A stretch of DNA of 64,000 nt from Porphyrobacter sp. TH134. GTDB lineage: Bacteria > Pseudomonadota > Alphaproteobacteria > Sphingomonadales > Sphingomonadaceae. How positions within the stretch are numbered: the first letter of the stretch is position 1; the number at the start of each line of letters is the position of its first letter. Below, in pieces: positions 53,543 through 61,360 of this stretch. A model generated the notes under the pieces. The model did no database searches, was not told the DNA's origin, and saw nothing but the letters and a program-made list of their open reading frames with translations. The position numbers were made by a program, and so were the translations under genes. Where the stretch lies: the NCBI RefSeq assembly GCF_002855495.1, contig NZ_PKRO01000005.1:62001-126000 (forward strand), read 5' to 3'.

Positions 53543-53998
53543 TTGAAGCCCGTCAGGTCGCAAATTGTGGTCGGCTGGCGCGAACTCGTCAGCTTGCCCG
53601 AACTCGGCCTTGAGCGCATCCCCGCCAAGATCGACACCGGCGCGCGCACGTCTTCGCTCCATGCCCATGTGCTTGAGGATTTTGAGCGCAATGGCGAACG
53701 GTTCGTGCGCTTTGCTGTGGACTGGGGCGGGGTGCGCCATGCCTGCGAGGCCGTGCATGTCGATGTGCGCGGCATCACCAGCAGCAACGGCGACCAGCAG
53801 ACCCGCTTTGTCATAAAGACGCCGCTCTCCATCGGTAATCTCACCTTCCGGGCGGAAATCAGCCTGGCGGATCGGTCTCAGATGCAATTCCCGATGCTGA
53901 TCGGGCGTACGGCGCTGCGGCGGCGGATGGTGGTGGATAGCGGCCATTCGTGGCTGCAATCGCCTGCGAATGCGGATATGGGGCCGGGCCGCCGGTAA
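53543..53998 (+). CDS. RimK-associated retropepsin-like protein (RimB type)
   Basis: 151 residues from a TTG at 53543; no better start is in frame. PAKIDTGARTSSLHA carries the putative catalytic D31 of the aspartic-protease-like fold (DUF785), with RFVIKTPLSI, QFPMLIGRTAL and a second DSG-like VVDSGHS. Such proteins are frequently encoded next to rimK and can affect RimK activity on S6. It lies 24 nt upstream of rimK and is likely cotranslated. Confidence 0.85.
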   Translation: MKPVRSQIVVGWRELVSLPELGLERIPAKIDTGARTSSLHAHVLEDFERNGERFVRFAVDWGGVRHACEAVHVDVRGITSSNGDQQTRFVIKTPLSIGNLTFRAEISLADRSQMQFPMLIGRTALRRRMVVDSGHSWLQSPANADMGPGRR

Positions 53999-54022
53999 AG
54001 CGCCGGTCTTGAAAGGGTCTCC

Positions 54023-54928
54023 ATGAAAATCGCGATGCTGGCGCGCAACGCCAACCTCTATTCGCACCAGCGGCTGAAAGAGGCTGCCGAGGCGCGCGGC
54101 CACACGCTCGACATTCTCAACACGTTGCGCTGCACGGTGCATATCGCCAGCCACCGGCCTGAGGTGTTCTACAATGGCGCGCCGATTGCCGCCTATGACG
54201 CGGTGATCCCGCGCATCGGCGCCTCGATCACCAATTATGGCCTTGCGATCCTGCGCCAGTTCGAAATGCGCGGGATCTGGTCGCTCAATGAAAGTGTCGC
54301 CATCGGCCGCAGCCGCGACAAGTTGCGGAGCCTTCAGATCCTCGCCAAGCACGGGCTGGGCCTGCCGCTGACGGCTTATGCCAATGATCCCAAGCAGGCA
54401 GAAGAGATCATCAAGGCGGTCAAGGGCCCCCCGGTCGTCATCAAACTGATCGAAGGGACGCAAGGCATCGGCGTGGTGCTGGCCGAGACGATGAGCAGCG
54501 CCAAATCGGTGATCGAGGCCTTCCGCGGGGCCAACGTCAACATTCTGGTGCAGGAATTCATCAAGGAAGCCGGCGGGACGGATATCCGCGCGCTGGTCGT
54601 GGGCGGCAAGGTGGTCGCCGCGATGAAGCGCACCGGCGCGCCCGATGAATTCCGTTCGAACCTGCACCGCGGCGGCAGCGCGCAGGTAATCAAGATCACC
54701 CCCGAAGAACGCTCAACCGCTGTGCGCGCGGCCAAGCGCATGGGGTTGAACGTGTGCGGGGTGGATATGCTGCGCAGCAATCACGGCCCCGTCATCATGG
54801 AGGTCAATTCCTCCCCCGGCCTTGAGGGTATCGAAAGCGCAACCGGCAAGGATATTGCCGGGCAGATCATCGATTTCATCGTGGCCAATGCCAAGGGCGG
54901 GGCGACCAAGACCAAGGGGCGGGGGTAG
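54023..54928 (+). CDS. rimK: Ribosomal protein S6--L-glutamate ligase RimK
   Basis: 301 residues of the ATP-grasp family. It starts [18 protein letters not shown], typical of Rim[21 protein letters not shown] is the ATP-binding region, [18 protein letters not shown] [15 protein letters not shown] and [12 protein letters not shown] (the Mg-binding end) follow. It adds glutamate residues to the S6 C-terminus. rpsF (S6) lies about 2.5 kb downstream on the other strand. The retropepsin-like gene precedes it. Confidence 0.92.
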   Translation: MKIAMLARNANLYSHQRLKEAAEARGHTLDILNTLRCTVHIASHRPEVFYNGAPIAAYDAVIPRIGASITNYGLAILRQFEMRGIWSLNESVAIGRSRDKLRSLQILAKHGLGLPLTAYANDPKQAEEIIKAVKGPPVVIKLIEGTQGIGVVLAETMSSAKSVIEAFRGANVNILVQEFIKEAGGTDIRALVVGGKVVAAMKRTGAPDEFRSNLHRGGSAQVIKITPEERSTAVRAAKRMGLNVCGVDMLRSNHGPVIMEVNSSPGLEGIESATGKDIAGQIIDFIVANAKGGATKTKGRG

Positions 54929-54946
54929 GGCCGCCTTGACGGCGCC

Positions 54947-56383
54947 CTACCGAAATGGCGGCTCGTTGAATGCGCGCAGTTTCCGCGAGTGCAACCGGTC
55001 GCCCTCATCCCGCAGCCGTGCCACGGCAACAATCCCCATCTGCAAGTGCGCCGCGATGGCTTCCTCGTAGAACTTGTTGGCTTGGCCCGGCAGCTTGATC
55101 TCGCCGTGCAGCGGCTTGTCCGACACGCACAGCAGCGTGCCGTAGGGCACGCGGAAGCGATAGCCCTGCGTTGCAATCGTGGCGCTTTCCATGTCGATGG
55201 CGATCGCACGGCTCTGCGAGAAGCGCTTGGCTGACGAGGAGTAGCGCAGTTCCCAGTTGCGATCATCGGTGGTGACAACCGTTCCGGTGCGCATCCGCTG
55301 TTTCAGGTTGGCACCTTGGACGCCGCTGACTTCCTCGGCCGCCAGCGCCATCGCCTGCTGCACTTCGGCAATTGGCGGGATCGGCACTTCGGGCGGCAGC
55401 ACGCAGTCCAGCACATGATCGTCGCGCAGATAGGCGTGGGCCAGCACGAAATCGCCGATCTTCTGGGTCGAGCGCAGACCGCCGCAATGGCCGATCATCA
55501 GCCAGGCGTGCGGGCGCAGCACCGCGAGGTGATCGCAGATCGTCTTGGCATTGGACGGGCCGACGCCGATATTGACCAGCGTAATACCGCGCCCGTCCTC
55601 GCGGATCAGGTGATAGGCCGGCATCTGGTGACGGCGCCACGCGGTGTCGTTCAGCTGGTCCTGCGCGTGGGTGGTCGGCTCGCGGATATCCAGCCCTGCC
55701 GCGCCGGTCAGCGCGACATAGCCATCCCTGCCGATCTGGGCCGCGCCCCAGTTCACGAATTCATCGACATAGCGGTGATAGTTCGTGAACAGGATGAAGT
55801 CCTGAAAATCGCTGACCTCGCTGCCGGTGTAGTGCTTCAGCCGGGCGAGCGAATAATCGGTGCGAAGTCCATCGAACAGGGACAGCGGAATATCACTGGC
55901 GGCATCGATCTCGATCCCATCGGCCAGTTCATCACCGATCAGCGCAAGGTCGGTCGACGGGAAATGCGCCGCGATATCCTGCGGCGAGATGCCCACCATG
56001 GCTGCCCCTGCCTCGCCATCGAGCACGTAGGGAAAGGGGATTTCCTGCGAAGAGCGCGAGACGGAAACCTCTATTTCATATTCATCGGCAATCAGTTGCA
56101 GCTGTTCCGTGAGGTATTGTGCGAAGCGATCGGGGCGCGTGACGGTGGTGGTATAGGTGCCCGGCATTTCCAGCCGTCCAAACGCCCGGCTGCGGTCGCG
56201 CGGGGCGCCGACACCGGCATAACGCAAGGTGATTTGCGGATAAGCGTAGCTGCCATCGGTGCGCTTTGTGGGGAGGGGAAGCGTACCGTCGCGCCCAAAG
56301 GCGATAACATCATCGCGCAAGCACCGGACGGCGTCGTCATAATGCTGCTGCAACTGGGCGAGGATAGTCGGGATGTCGATCAT
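54947..56383 (-). CDS. amn: AMP nucleosidase
   Basis: 478 residues. The N-terminal part (YPQITLRYAGVG, TTVTRPDRFAQYL) binds regulatory ligands. The C-terminal nucleoside phosphorylase-like domain contains TLVNIGVGPSNAKTICDHLAVLRPHAWLMIGHCGGLR and DMESATIATQGYR. It hydrolyses AMP to adenine and ribose-5-phosphate. It is convergent with rimK (18 nt apart) and separated from rplI by a bidirectional terminator. Confidence 0.93.
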   Translation of the reverse strand: MIDIPTILAQLQQHYDDAVRCLRDDVIAFGRDGTLPLPTKRTDGSYAYPQITLRYAGVGAPRDRSRAFGRLEMPGTYTTTVTRPDRFAQYLTEQLQLIADEYEIEVSVSRSSQEIPFPYVLDGEAGAAMVGISPQDIAAHFPSTDLALIGDELADGIEIDAASDIPLSLFDGLRTDYSLARLKHYTGSEVSDFQDFILFTNYHRYVDEFVNWGAAQIGRDGYVALTGAAGLDIREPTTHAQDQLNDTAWRRHQMPAYHLIREDGRGITLVNIGVGPSNAKTICDHLAVLRPHAWLMIGHCGGLRSTQKIGDFVLAHAYLRDDHVLDCVLPPEVPIPPIAEVQQAMALAAEEVSGVQGANLKQRMRTGTVVTTDDRNWELRYSSSAKRFSQSRAIAIDMESATIATQGYRFRVPYGTLLCVSDKPLHGEIKLPGQANKFYEEAIAAHLQMGIVAVARLRDEGDRLHSRKLRAFNEPPFR

Positions 56384-56451
56384 GGCAGGTATGCTGCTCC
56401 TTTCTTGTTATTGTTCCGCGACAGCGCCGCCAGTGGCAAGGCCCTGTTTAC

Positions 56452-56491
56452 AAAAAGGGCGCGGAAGTCTCTCGACCCCCGCGCCCTTTTT
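56452..56491. terminator. Bidirectional intrinsic terminator
   Basis: A 13-bp stem (AAAAAGGGCGCGG with CCGCGCCCTTTTT, closed over 14 nt) has T runs on both strands. It lies just downstream of rplI on the minus strand and upstream of the amn start, so it ends the rpsF-rpsR-rplI transcript. Confidence 0.85.
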
Positions 56492-56530
56492 ACGGTGCAT
56501 CTGCGCCCTGTCAGTCGGGCTGCAACAAGC

Positions 56531-57133
56531 TTAGTCGTCGTCGCCGTCGAACAGTTCGGCCGGCATTTCACCCGGCTCAAGGCCCGTGTCGATGCGGGTG
56601 GCATCGGCCTGTTCCTCGATCTCGCGCTGTTCGTCGTCGAACATCGCCTTCAGCACGTCGACGCCTTCGCTCTGGAGCTTGGCTTCGTCGTCCGAACGGG
56701 CAACATTGGCCTTCACAGTGACGCGCACTTCGGGGTGCAGGGCAACGGTGACATCGTGCATGCCGATGTTCTTGATCGGCGCGCCGAGAATGACCATGCG
56801 CTTGTCAACGTGGTGGCCCTGTTCAGCCAGGCCCGACACGATGTCGCGCACGCTGACCGAACCATAAAGCTGACCGGCGTTCGAAGCGGCGCGGATCAGC
56901 ACCACCTGTGCGCCCGCAACCTTTTCACCCTGCGCTTCGGCAGCGGCACGGCGTTCGGCGTTTTCGGTGACCAGACGCTCACGGTTGGCGTCAAACACCT
57001 TCCGGTTGGCGTCATTGGCACGCAGGGCCTTCTTCTGCGGCAGCAGGAAGTTGCGCGCGTAGCCATCCTTCACAGTGACGACGTCACCGATCGAACCGAG
57101 CTTCTCGATGCGTTCCAGGAGAATGATTTGCAT
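56531..57133 (-). CDS. rplI: 50S ribosomal protein L9
   Basis: 200 residues. [37 protein letters not shown] is the canonical L9 N-domain. The C-domain (GSVSVRDIV) follows the long helix. The tail after about residue 160 is acidic and longer than in E. coli (about 150 residues), as in other sphingomonads. It stabilises the L1 stalk region. It is the last gene of the S6-S18-L9 operon. Confidence 0.96.
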   Translation of the reverse strand: MQIILLERIEKLGSIGDVVTVKDGYARNFLLPQKKALRANDANRKVFDANRERLVTENAERRAAAEAQGEKVAGAQVVLIRAASNAGQLYGSVSVRDIVSGLAEQGHHVDKRMVILGAPIKNIGMHDVTVALHPEVRVTVKANVARSDDEAKLQSEGVDVLKAMFDDEQREIEEQADATRIDTGLEPGEMPAELFDGDDD

Positions 57134-57145
57134 GGGTTCGTCCTC

Positions 57146-57370
57146 CTACTTCACGATGAACGGCAGCAGGCCGATCTGGCGGGCGCGCTTGATCGCCTGG
57201 GCCAGTTCGCGCTGCTTCTTCGCCGAAACGGCGGTGATGCGCGAAGGCACGATCTTGCCACGCTCGGACATGAAGCCCTGCAGCAGGCGCACGTCCTTGT
57301 AATCGATCTTGGGGGCATCCTTGGCCGCGAACGGGCAGGACTTGCGGCGGCGGAAAAACGGGCGGGCCAT
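57146..57370 (-). CDS. rpsR: 30S ribosomal protein S18
   Basis: 74 residues with the conserved [20 protein letters not shown] and a second half matching the [27 protein letters not shown]18 signature. It binds S6 on the platform of the 30S subunit. Its start overlaps the rpsF stop by 1 nt (TGATG) and rplI follows after about 12 nt. Confidence 0.97.
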   Translation of the reverse strand: MARPFFRRRKSCPFAAKDAPKIDYKDVRLLQGFMSERGKIVPSRITAVSAKKQRELAQAIKRARQIGLLPFIVK

Positions 57371-57735
57371 CAGTCGCGCTCCTCACGTGCGTCGCGACGC
57401 TTACGCTCGCGCTCGTTCTTGCGCATCATTACGCTCGGGCCTTCTTCGTGGGCGTCCACGCGGATGGTCATGTAACGAATGATGTCTTCGTTGATACGGG
57501 TCTGACGCTCAAGCTCAGCAACGACCGAGCCGGGGGCTTCGATGTTGAGGAGCACGAAATGCGCCTTGCGGTTGCGCTCGATCTTGTAGGCGAGCGACTT
57601 CAGGCCCCAGGTCTCGGTCTTGGTGACCTTGCCCTTGCCTGCTTCTACGATTTCGGTAGCTTGCGCCGCCAACGCGTCAACCTGAGCCTGGCTCAGATCC
57701 TGACGCGCGAGAAAGACGTGCTCATACAGAGCCAT
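57370..57735 (-). CDS. rpsF: 30S ribosomal protein S6
   Basis: 121 residues from ATG 57735, with AAGGA about 9 nt upstream; the open frame to 57816 is rejected because S6 starts [39 protein letters not shown] is diagnostic. The C-terminus is highly charged and ends [13 protein letters not shown] RimK homologue is encoded 2.5 kb away, but the tail ends in RD rather than in a di-Glu. It is the first gene of the S6-S18-L9 operon. Confidence 0.96.
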   Translation of the reverse strand: MALYEHVFLARQDLSQAQVDALAAQATEIVEAGKGKVTKTETWGLKSLAYKIERNRKAHFVLLNIEAPGSVVAELERQTRINEDIIRYMTIRVDAHEEGPSVMMRKNERERKRRDAREERD

Positions 57736-57960
57736 CTCGCGTCCTTTCACTTCCATGCCGATCGCTGGCTTGTCTGCGCGCTTTGCGCAGGGCCCCTCCG
57801 GCTTTCTTCCATACATCGCACAGGCGGTTCCCGTGCGAAGCGGCGGCCCTTACAGCTTTGGCGACGAATTGCAAGTCTTGCCGCGCGGGAACAGGACGGG
57901 CAGGCGCGATGTTCATATTTGAGGGATCACACCGGGCGTGATTCGCACAGGGGGTCAAAA

Positions 57961-58908
57961 ATGCCGTCAGGACTCGTTGCGCTACTGGATGACATTTCGG
58001 TCATTGCCAAAGCAGCGTCTGCTTCGATTGATGATGTGGCGGTTGCCGCCGGACGCGCCGGGACGAAAACGGCAGGCGTGGTGATTGACGATGCGGCCGT
58101 AACGCCAAGCTACGTCACCGGCCTGTCGCCAGCCCGCGAATTGCCGATCATCTGGAAGATCACCAAGGGCAGTCTCAAGAACAAGCTCGTGTTTTTGCTG
58201 CCGGCTGCGCTGCTGCTGTCCGAATTCCTGCCAGCGGCCATCGTCTGGCTGCTGCTGCTGGGCGGGTCGTTCCTTGCTTACGAGGGCGCGGAAAAGGTCA
58301 TGGAAAAGCTCGGCTTCGGCAAGCACGGTGAGACGCTCGAAGATGAAATCACCGATCCGGTCGCTTTCGAGAACGAGCGCGTGGGCGGGGCGATCCGTAC
58401 GGATTTCATCCTGTCGGCCGAAATCATGGCGATTGCGCTGGCCGAGGTTGCCACGGAATCGCTGGTGATGCGCGGGGCCGTGCTGGCGCTGGTGGCGGTG
58501 GCGGTCACTGTCGCGGTTTACGGCGCGGTCGGATTGATCGTGAAGCTCGACGATATCGGGCTCTATCTCACAAAGCAGGCCAACGCGGCCAAGCAGGCGT
58601 TCGGGCGGTTCTTGCTGCGCTTTGTGCCGAAGCTGCTGGTGACGCTTTCGATTGTGGGCACGGTGGCCATGCTGTGGGTCGGCGGGCATATCGTGGTCGA
58701 CAGCTTGCACAAGCTGGGCTGGGACGGGCTCTATGACCCAATCCATGCCGCCGAACACGCGGTCCACGAAATGACGGGCTCTGCCGGCGGTGTGCTCGGG
58801 TGGCTGACGGAAACGTCGCTTTCGGCGGTGGTCGGGCTGGTGCTGGGAAGCATCATCGCCTTTGTCCTGCACAAAGTGCTGGGTGTGGGCGAAGACAAGG
58901 CACACTAG
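57961..58908 (+). CDS. DUF808 (YedI-like) membrane protein
   Basis: 315 residues from ATG 57961 with AGGGGG upstream. MPSGLVALLDDISVIAKAASASIDDVA is the DUF808 opening. About five to six hydrophobic segments follow, and LGSIIAFVLHKVLG ends the protein. The family is conserved but uncharacterised, and probably an inner-membrane protein. It is divergent from rpsF across 225 nt, which probably holds both promoters. I see no gene in that gap. Confidence 0.87.
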   Translation: MPSGLVALLDDISVIAKAASASIDDVAVAAGRAGTKTAGVVIDDAAVTPSYVTGLSPARELPIIWKITKGSLKNKLVFLLPAALLLSEFLPAAIVWLLLLGGSFLAYEGAEKVMEKLGFGKHGETLEDEITDPVAFENERVGGAIRTDFILSAEIMAIALAEVATESLVMRGAVLALVAVAVTVAVYGAVGLIVKLDDIGLYLTKQANAAKQAFGRFLLRFVPKLLVTLSIVGTVAMLWVGGHIVVDSLHKLGWDGLYDPIHAAEHAVHEMTGSAGGVLGWLTETSLSAVVGLVLGSIIAFVLHKVLGVGEDKAH

Positions 58909-58918
58909 GTCTGCCCCG

Positions 58919-59560
58919 ATGACCAGACCTGTCCTTTACACTTGCGCGGGGTCGCGCGGCCTTCGCGCGACCTGGGCGGCGGAAGAAGCCGGGGTCCAGA
59001 TCGATCTCAACATCCTCCCGTTTCCACCGCGCTATCTCGCGCCGGAATACATGGCCCTGAACCCGCTCGGCACAGTTCCGCTGCTGCTGGACGGGGAAAC
59101 CCGCCTGACGGAAAGCTGCGCTATCGCCCATTATCTGGCGACACGCGACGGCTTCACCGCGCTCGCCATCGCGCCGGGTGAGCCCGATTATGGCGCCTAT
59201 CTCGACTACACCTACCACGCCGATGCCACGATCACCTTCCCGCAGACGGTCTATATGCGCTTTGCGATCTTCGAGAAGGACAAGGGCCTGGCCGAGGCCG
59301 GGGTGGCCTATGCCAAGTGGTTCCACAAACGACTGGTGAAGGTGGAGCAGCGCCTGCAAAGCCGCGAGTTCCTGTGCGCGGACCGGTTCACTGTCGCCGA
59401 CATCTGCGTCGGCTATGCGCTGATTCTGGCCCAGAATGTCGGGCTGGATGACGGCGTACCAGACAGCCTCAAGGCGTACCGCGCCCGGCTGACCGCGCGG
59501 CCCGCCTATCAGCGGGCATTCGCCAGAGAGGAAGCGGGGCGGGCCGCACTCGGGCAGTAA
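58919..59560 (+). CDS. Glutathione S-transferase family protein
   Basis: 213 residues. The N-terminal thioredoxin-fold half (TRPVLYTCAGSRGLRATWAAEEAG) carries the SRG segment that normally holds the catalytic Ser/Tyr and the cis-proline GTVPLLLDGETRLTESCAI. The all-helical C-terminal half ends with the ADRFTVADICVGYAL N-capping box. It probably conjugates glutathione or reduces disulfides; the substrate is unknown. It lies 10 nt downstream of the DUF808 gene. Confidence 0.87.
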   Translation: MTRPVLYTCAGSRGLRATWAAEEAGVQIDLNILPFPPRYLAPEYMALNPLGTVPLLLDGETRLTESCAIAHYLATRDGFTALAIAPGEPDYGAYLDYTYHADATITFPQTVYMRFAIFEKDKGLAEAGVAYAKWFHKRLVKVEQRLQSREFLCADRFTVADICVGYALILAQNVGLDDGVPDSLKAYRARLTARPAYQRAFAREEAGRAALGQ

Positions 59561-59591
59561 GGCGCGGTGCGAAGGTGTGCGGGAGCCCGCG

Positions 59592-59933
59592 TCAGCGCTG
59601 GCTGCATTTCAGATCAATCGCCCGCCGCTCCAGCTGCGATGGCGCGCCGCGGAACCGTTCAAATTCCTCGTCGATACACGCCTGCCGCGATGTCCGCGTG
59701 TCGAGCGGCTTGACCGGCAGGATGTAGACAGTGCCATAGCCCGGCACATTGATCGGCCGCACCTGCGCACGCGGATCAGGGTCGATGACCTCCAAGACAT
59801 AGACCTGTCCGAGCCCCGGCACCTCGACCAGCCGCGGCTGCTGGCCCGTCGCCTGTGCGGCAAGCGGATGGGCCGCGTTAAACGCAACGCAAACGCACAC
59901 GAGTGCAGCAGCCCAACGAGCGAAGCGAACCAT
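59592..59933 (-). CDS. Small predicted secreted protein
   Basis: 113 residues from ATG 59933. A signal peptide ends near HPLAAQ (about 28 residues). The mature part has two similar segments, VEVPGLGQVYVLEVIDPDP and INVPGYGTVYILPVKPLD, a likely internal duplication of a short beta unit. Two cysteines lie near the C-terminus (RQACIDEE, DLKCSQR). No family was recognised. It converges with the GST gene. Confidence 0.65.
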   Translation of the reverse strand: MVRFARWAAALVCVCVAFNAAHPLAAQATGQQPRLVEVPGLGQVYVLEVIDPDPRAQVRPINVPGYGTVYILPVKPLDTRTSRQACIDEEFERFRGAPSQLERRAIDLKCSQR

Positions 59934-60035
59934 AGGCAAGACGCTGGAACCAAAGCGCTCCTGCGTCAAGCGGTATCAATATCCTCTGCGCGCCCAGCCA
60001 GACCGGCAGCGCAGCGCCCGCATCTGCCGGATCGA

Positions 60036-60995
60036 TCAGGCCGCGACGGGTTCGGTTGTGTGCAAGGTCAGGCCGGGCTGCGGCATGGCTGCTGGCTTGC
60101 GATAGGTGCTGGCCTCGGGCGATTGCAGATGTCGCTCAAGCAGGGTCAGGATTTGCGGATCGTCTTCGGCGTTGAATTTGCGCGCAAACAAGTTGGGGCT
60201 GAACCGCAACGCATCGAAGTCTGCAACACCATAGTCGCGTGGCCGCAGTTTGATGTCACCATCGGGCACCCAGTCGATCATCCGCAGATCATCGTTCATC
60301 ACCTCACCCTGATCGCCGCTGTTCATGATGACTGTCTGGAAGAAGGCTTCATCGGCGATGAAGCTGTTGCGGTAGAATGTCTTGAACCGTTCGGCACGCG
60401 GATCGTGGCAGACATATTGGCAAAAACTGCGCGTGACCGCTTTCCATTGGGTGCCGATAAACGGGGTATCACCGGCAAGAAAGCTGCGCGCAATCCCGGT
60501 TGGAGCGACCATGCCCCGTGCTTCGGTGAACATGTGACTGATCCTGTTCATGGTATCAGGCCGGTCTTTGCGTTGATCGAGCGCGCGGATGAACTGCTTG
60601 GCAGGATTGGCCGCAAAGAACTGGCGGATGTAATCCTGGCTTTTGAGCGGAAAGTCCTGCCCCGACAGATTGATGTAGTGCGTCCACCGCGGGTCCATTT
60701 TGAGCAGGAGCGCCATCCCGCGAAGCTCGGCATCCACAAGGCTGTATCCGCCCCATAGCGCATCTTGCCGATCAAGCATCACCGCCCCCTGGTAGGGCTC
60801 CAGAAATGCCGCAATGTCATCCGCCATCGCCGCGCCAGAGCTTTTGTCGACATGCACGACATACTGATTTCCCGGTGCATAAATTGCTCGAAACAGCCGT
60901 TTGAACTGCTCCGGAAAGCGATGCACCAGCAGGAAATAGCCAATGGTCGCATGAGGTTGCGGCACCTCGAAATGCGCCTTGAGTGTTGCTGGCAT
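60036..60995 (-). CDS. GT14-like glycosyltransferase (core-2/I-branching family)
   Basis: 319 residues. ATIGYFLLVHRFPEQFKRLFRAIYAPGNQYVVHVDKSS and HYINLSGQDFPLKS match the beta-1,6-N-acetylglucosaminyltransferase fold (GT14). IGTQWKAVTRSFCQYV and SFIADEAFFQTVIMNS hold the probable catalytic glutamate. Bacterial GT14 homologues exist, and the sugar and acceptor are unknown. No signal peptide is seen. Two 60-nt lines of its coding sequence counted by hand are about 56% GC, lower than the neighbours. AAGGGA precedes the ATG. It lies beside a very AT-rich region. Confidence 0.85.
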   Translation of the reverse strand: MPATLKAHFEVPQPHATIGYFLLVHRFPEQFKRLFRAIYAPGNQYVVHVDKSSGAAMADDIAAFLEPYQGAVMLDRQDALWGGYSLVDAELRGMALLLKMDPRWTHYINLSGQDFPLKSQDYIRQFFAANPAKQFIRALDQRKDRPDTMNRISHMFTEARGMVAPTGIARSFLAGDTPFIGTQWKAVTRSFCQYVCHDPRAERFKTFYRNSFIADEAFFQTVIMNSGDQGEVMNDDLRMIDWVPDGDIKLRPRDYGVADFDALRFSPNLFARKFNAEDDPQILTLLERHLQSPEASTYRKPAAMPQPGLTLHTTEPVAA

Positions 60996-61121
60996 GGTCG
61001 CTGTCCCTTCAAAGCCGGTCTGGTCCGGCTGTCAGCGGATGCGGAACGGCGCGCGTTCTTCTTTCTTGGGATAGCCAACCGAAGTCACTTTCGATTGCAA
61101 AGAAAGGCCGCCAGACAGGTG

Positions 61122-61139
61122 CTTGCTCAGACGAGCAAG
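61122..61139. repeat. Short inverted repeat in the GT14 leader
   Basis: A perfect 7-bp inverted repeat CTTGCTC-AGAC-GAGCAAG lies about 130 nt upstream of the GT14 start and 70 nt from the AT-rich repeats. It could be an operator or an mRNA hairpin. No T tract follows. Confidence 0.45.
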
Positions 61140-61191
61140 ATGGGGCAACAGTCATTTAAGATTTTTATGGCCATTTTCAAGCATGATGGAC

Positions 61192-61222
61192 TGAAAATCA
61201 AAAAGGAAGTGAAAATCAAAAA
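61192..61222. repeat. 13-nt direct repeats in AT-rich region
   Basis: TGAAAATCAAAAA occurs at 61192-61204 and again at 61210-61222, so the starts are 18 nt apart. A partial AATCAAAATAA follows at once. This could be binding sites for a regulator of the GT14 gene, or simply low complexity. Confidence 0.6.
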
Positions 61223-61360
61223 TCAAAATAATTTGGAACAATTTGAAAAACTGCAAGGTATGATTGTTTAAAGGTGAATACTATAAAATGATAATTTATA
61301 GATTTGCAAAAAATCTTTGATATTATTGAGAGACCCGATTTTCGACAGCCCTCTGACAAA

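Larger units (their letters stand above)
60996..61360. other. AT-rich intergenic region upstream of the GT14 gene
   Basis: 365 nt between the acyl-CoA ligase stop and the GT14 start. From 61181 to 61320 I count about 35 G/C in 140 nt, about 25% GC, against roughly 65% around it. It contains 13-nt direct repeats and a hairpin listed separately. A possible 34-codon reading frame (61167-61271) begins ATGGCCATTTTCAAG and codes for a Lys/Asn-rich peptide. I have no other evidence that it is expressed. Confidence 0.7.

Noticed and set aside
54929-54946. Weak inverted repeat between rimK and amn
   Set aside because: The arms do not pair cleanly and no T tract follows on either strand, so it is not called a terminator.
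55316-57475. Open frame of 719 codons on the plus strand across amn, rplI and rpsR
   Set aside because: It is antisense to three well-conserved genes and to a bidirectional terminator; no protein motif is visible in it.
61167-61271. Possible 34-codon Lys/Asn-rich peptide gene in the AT-rich region
   Set aside because: Low-complexity AT-rich DNA readily yields such frames; there is no strong ribosome binding site and no conserved motif. It is recorded under the intergenic region only.
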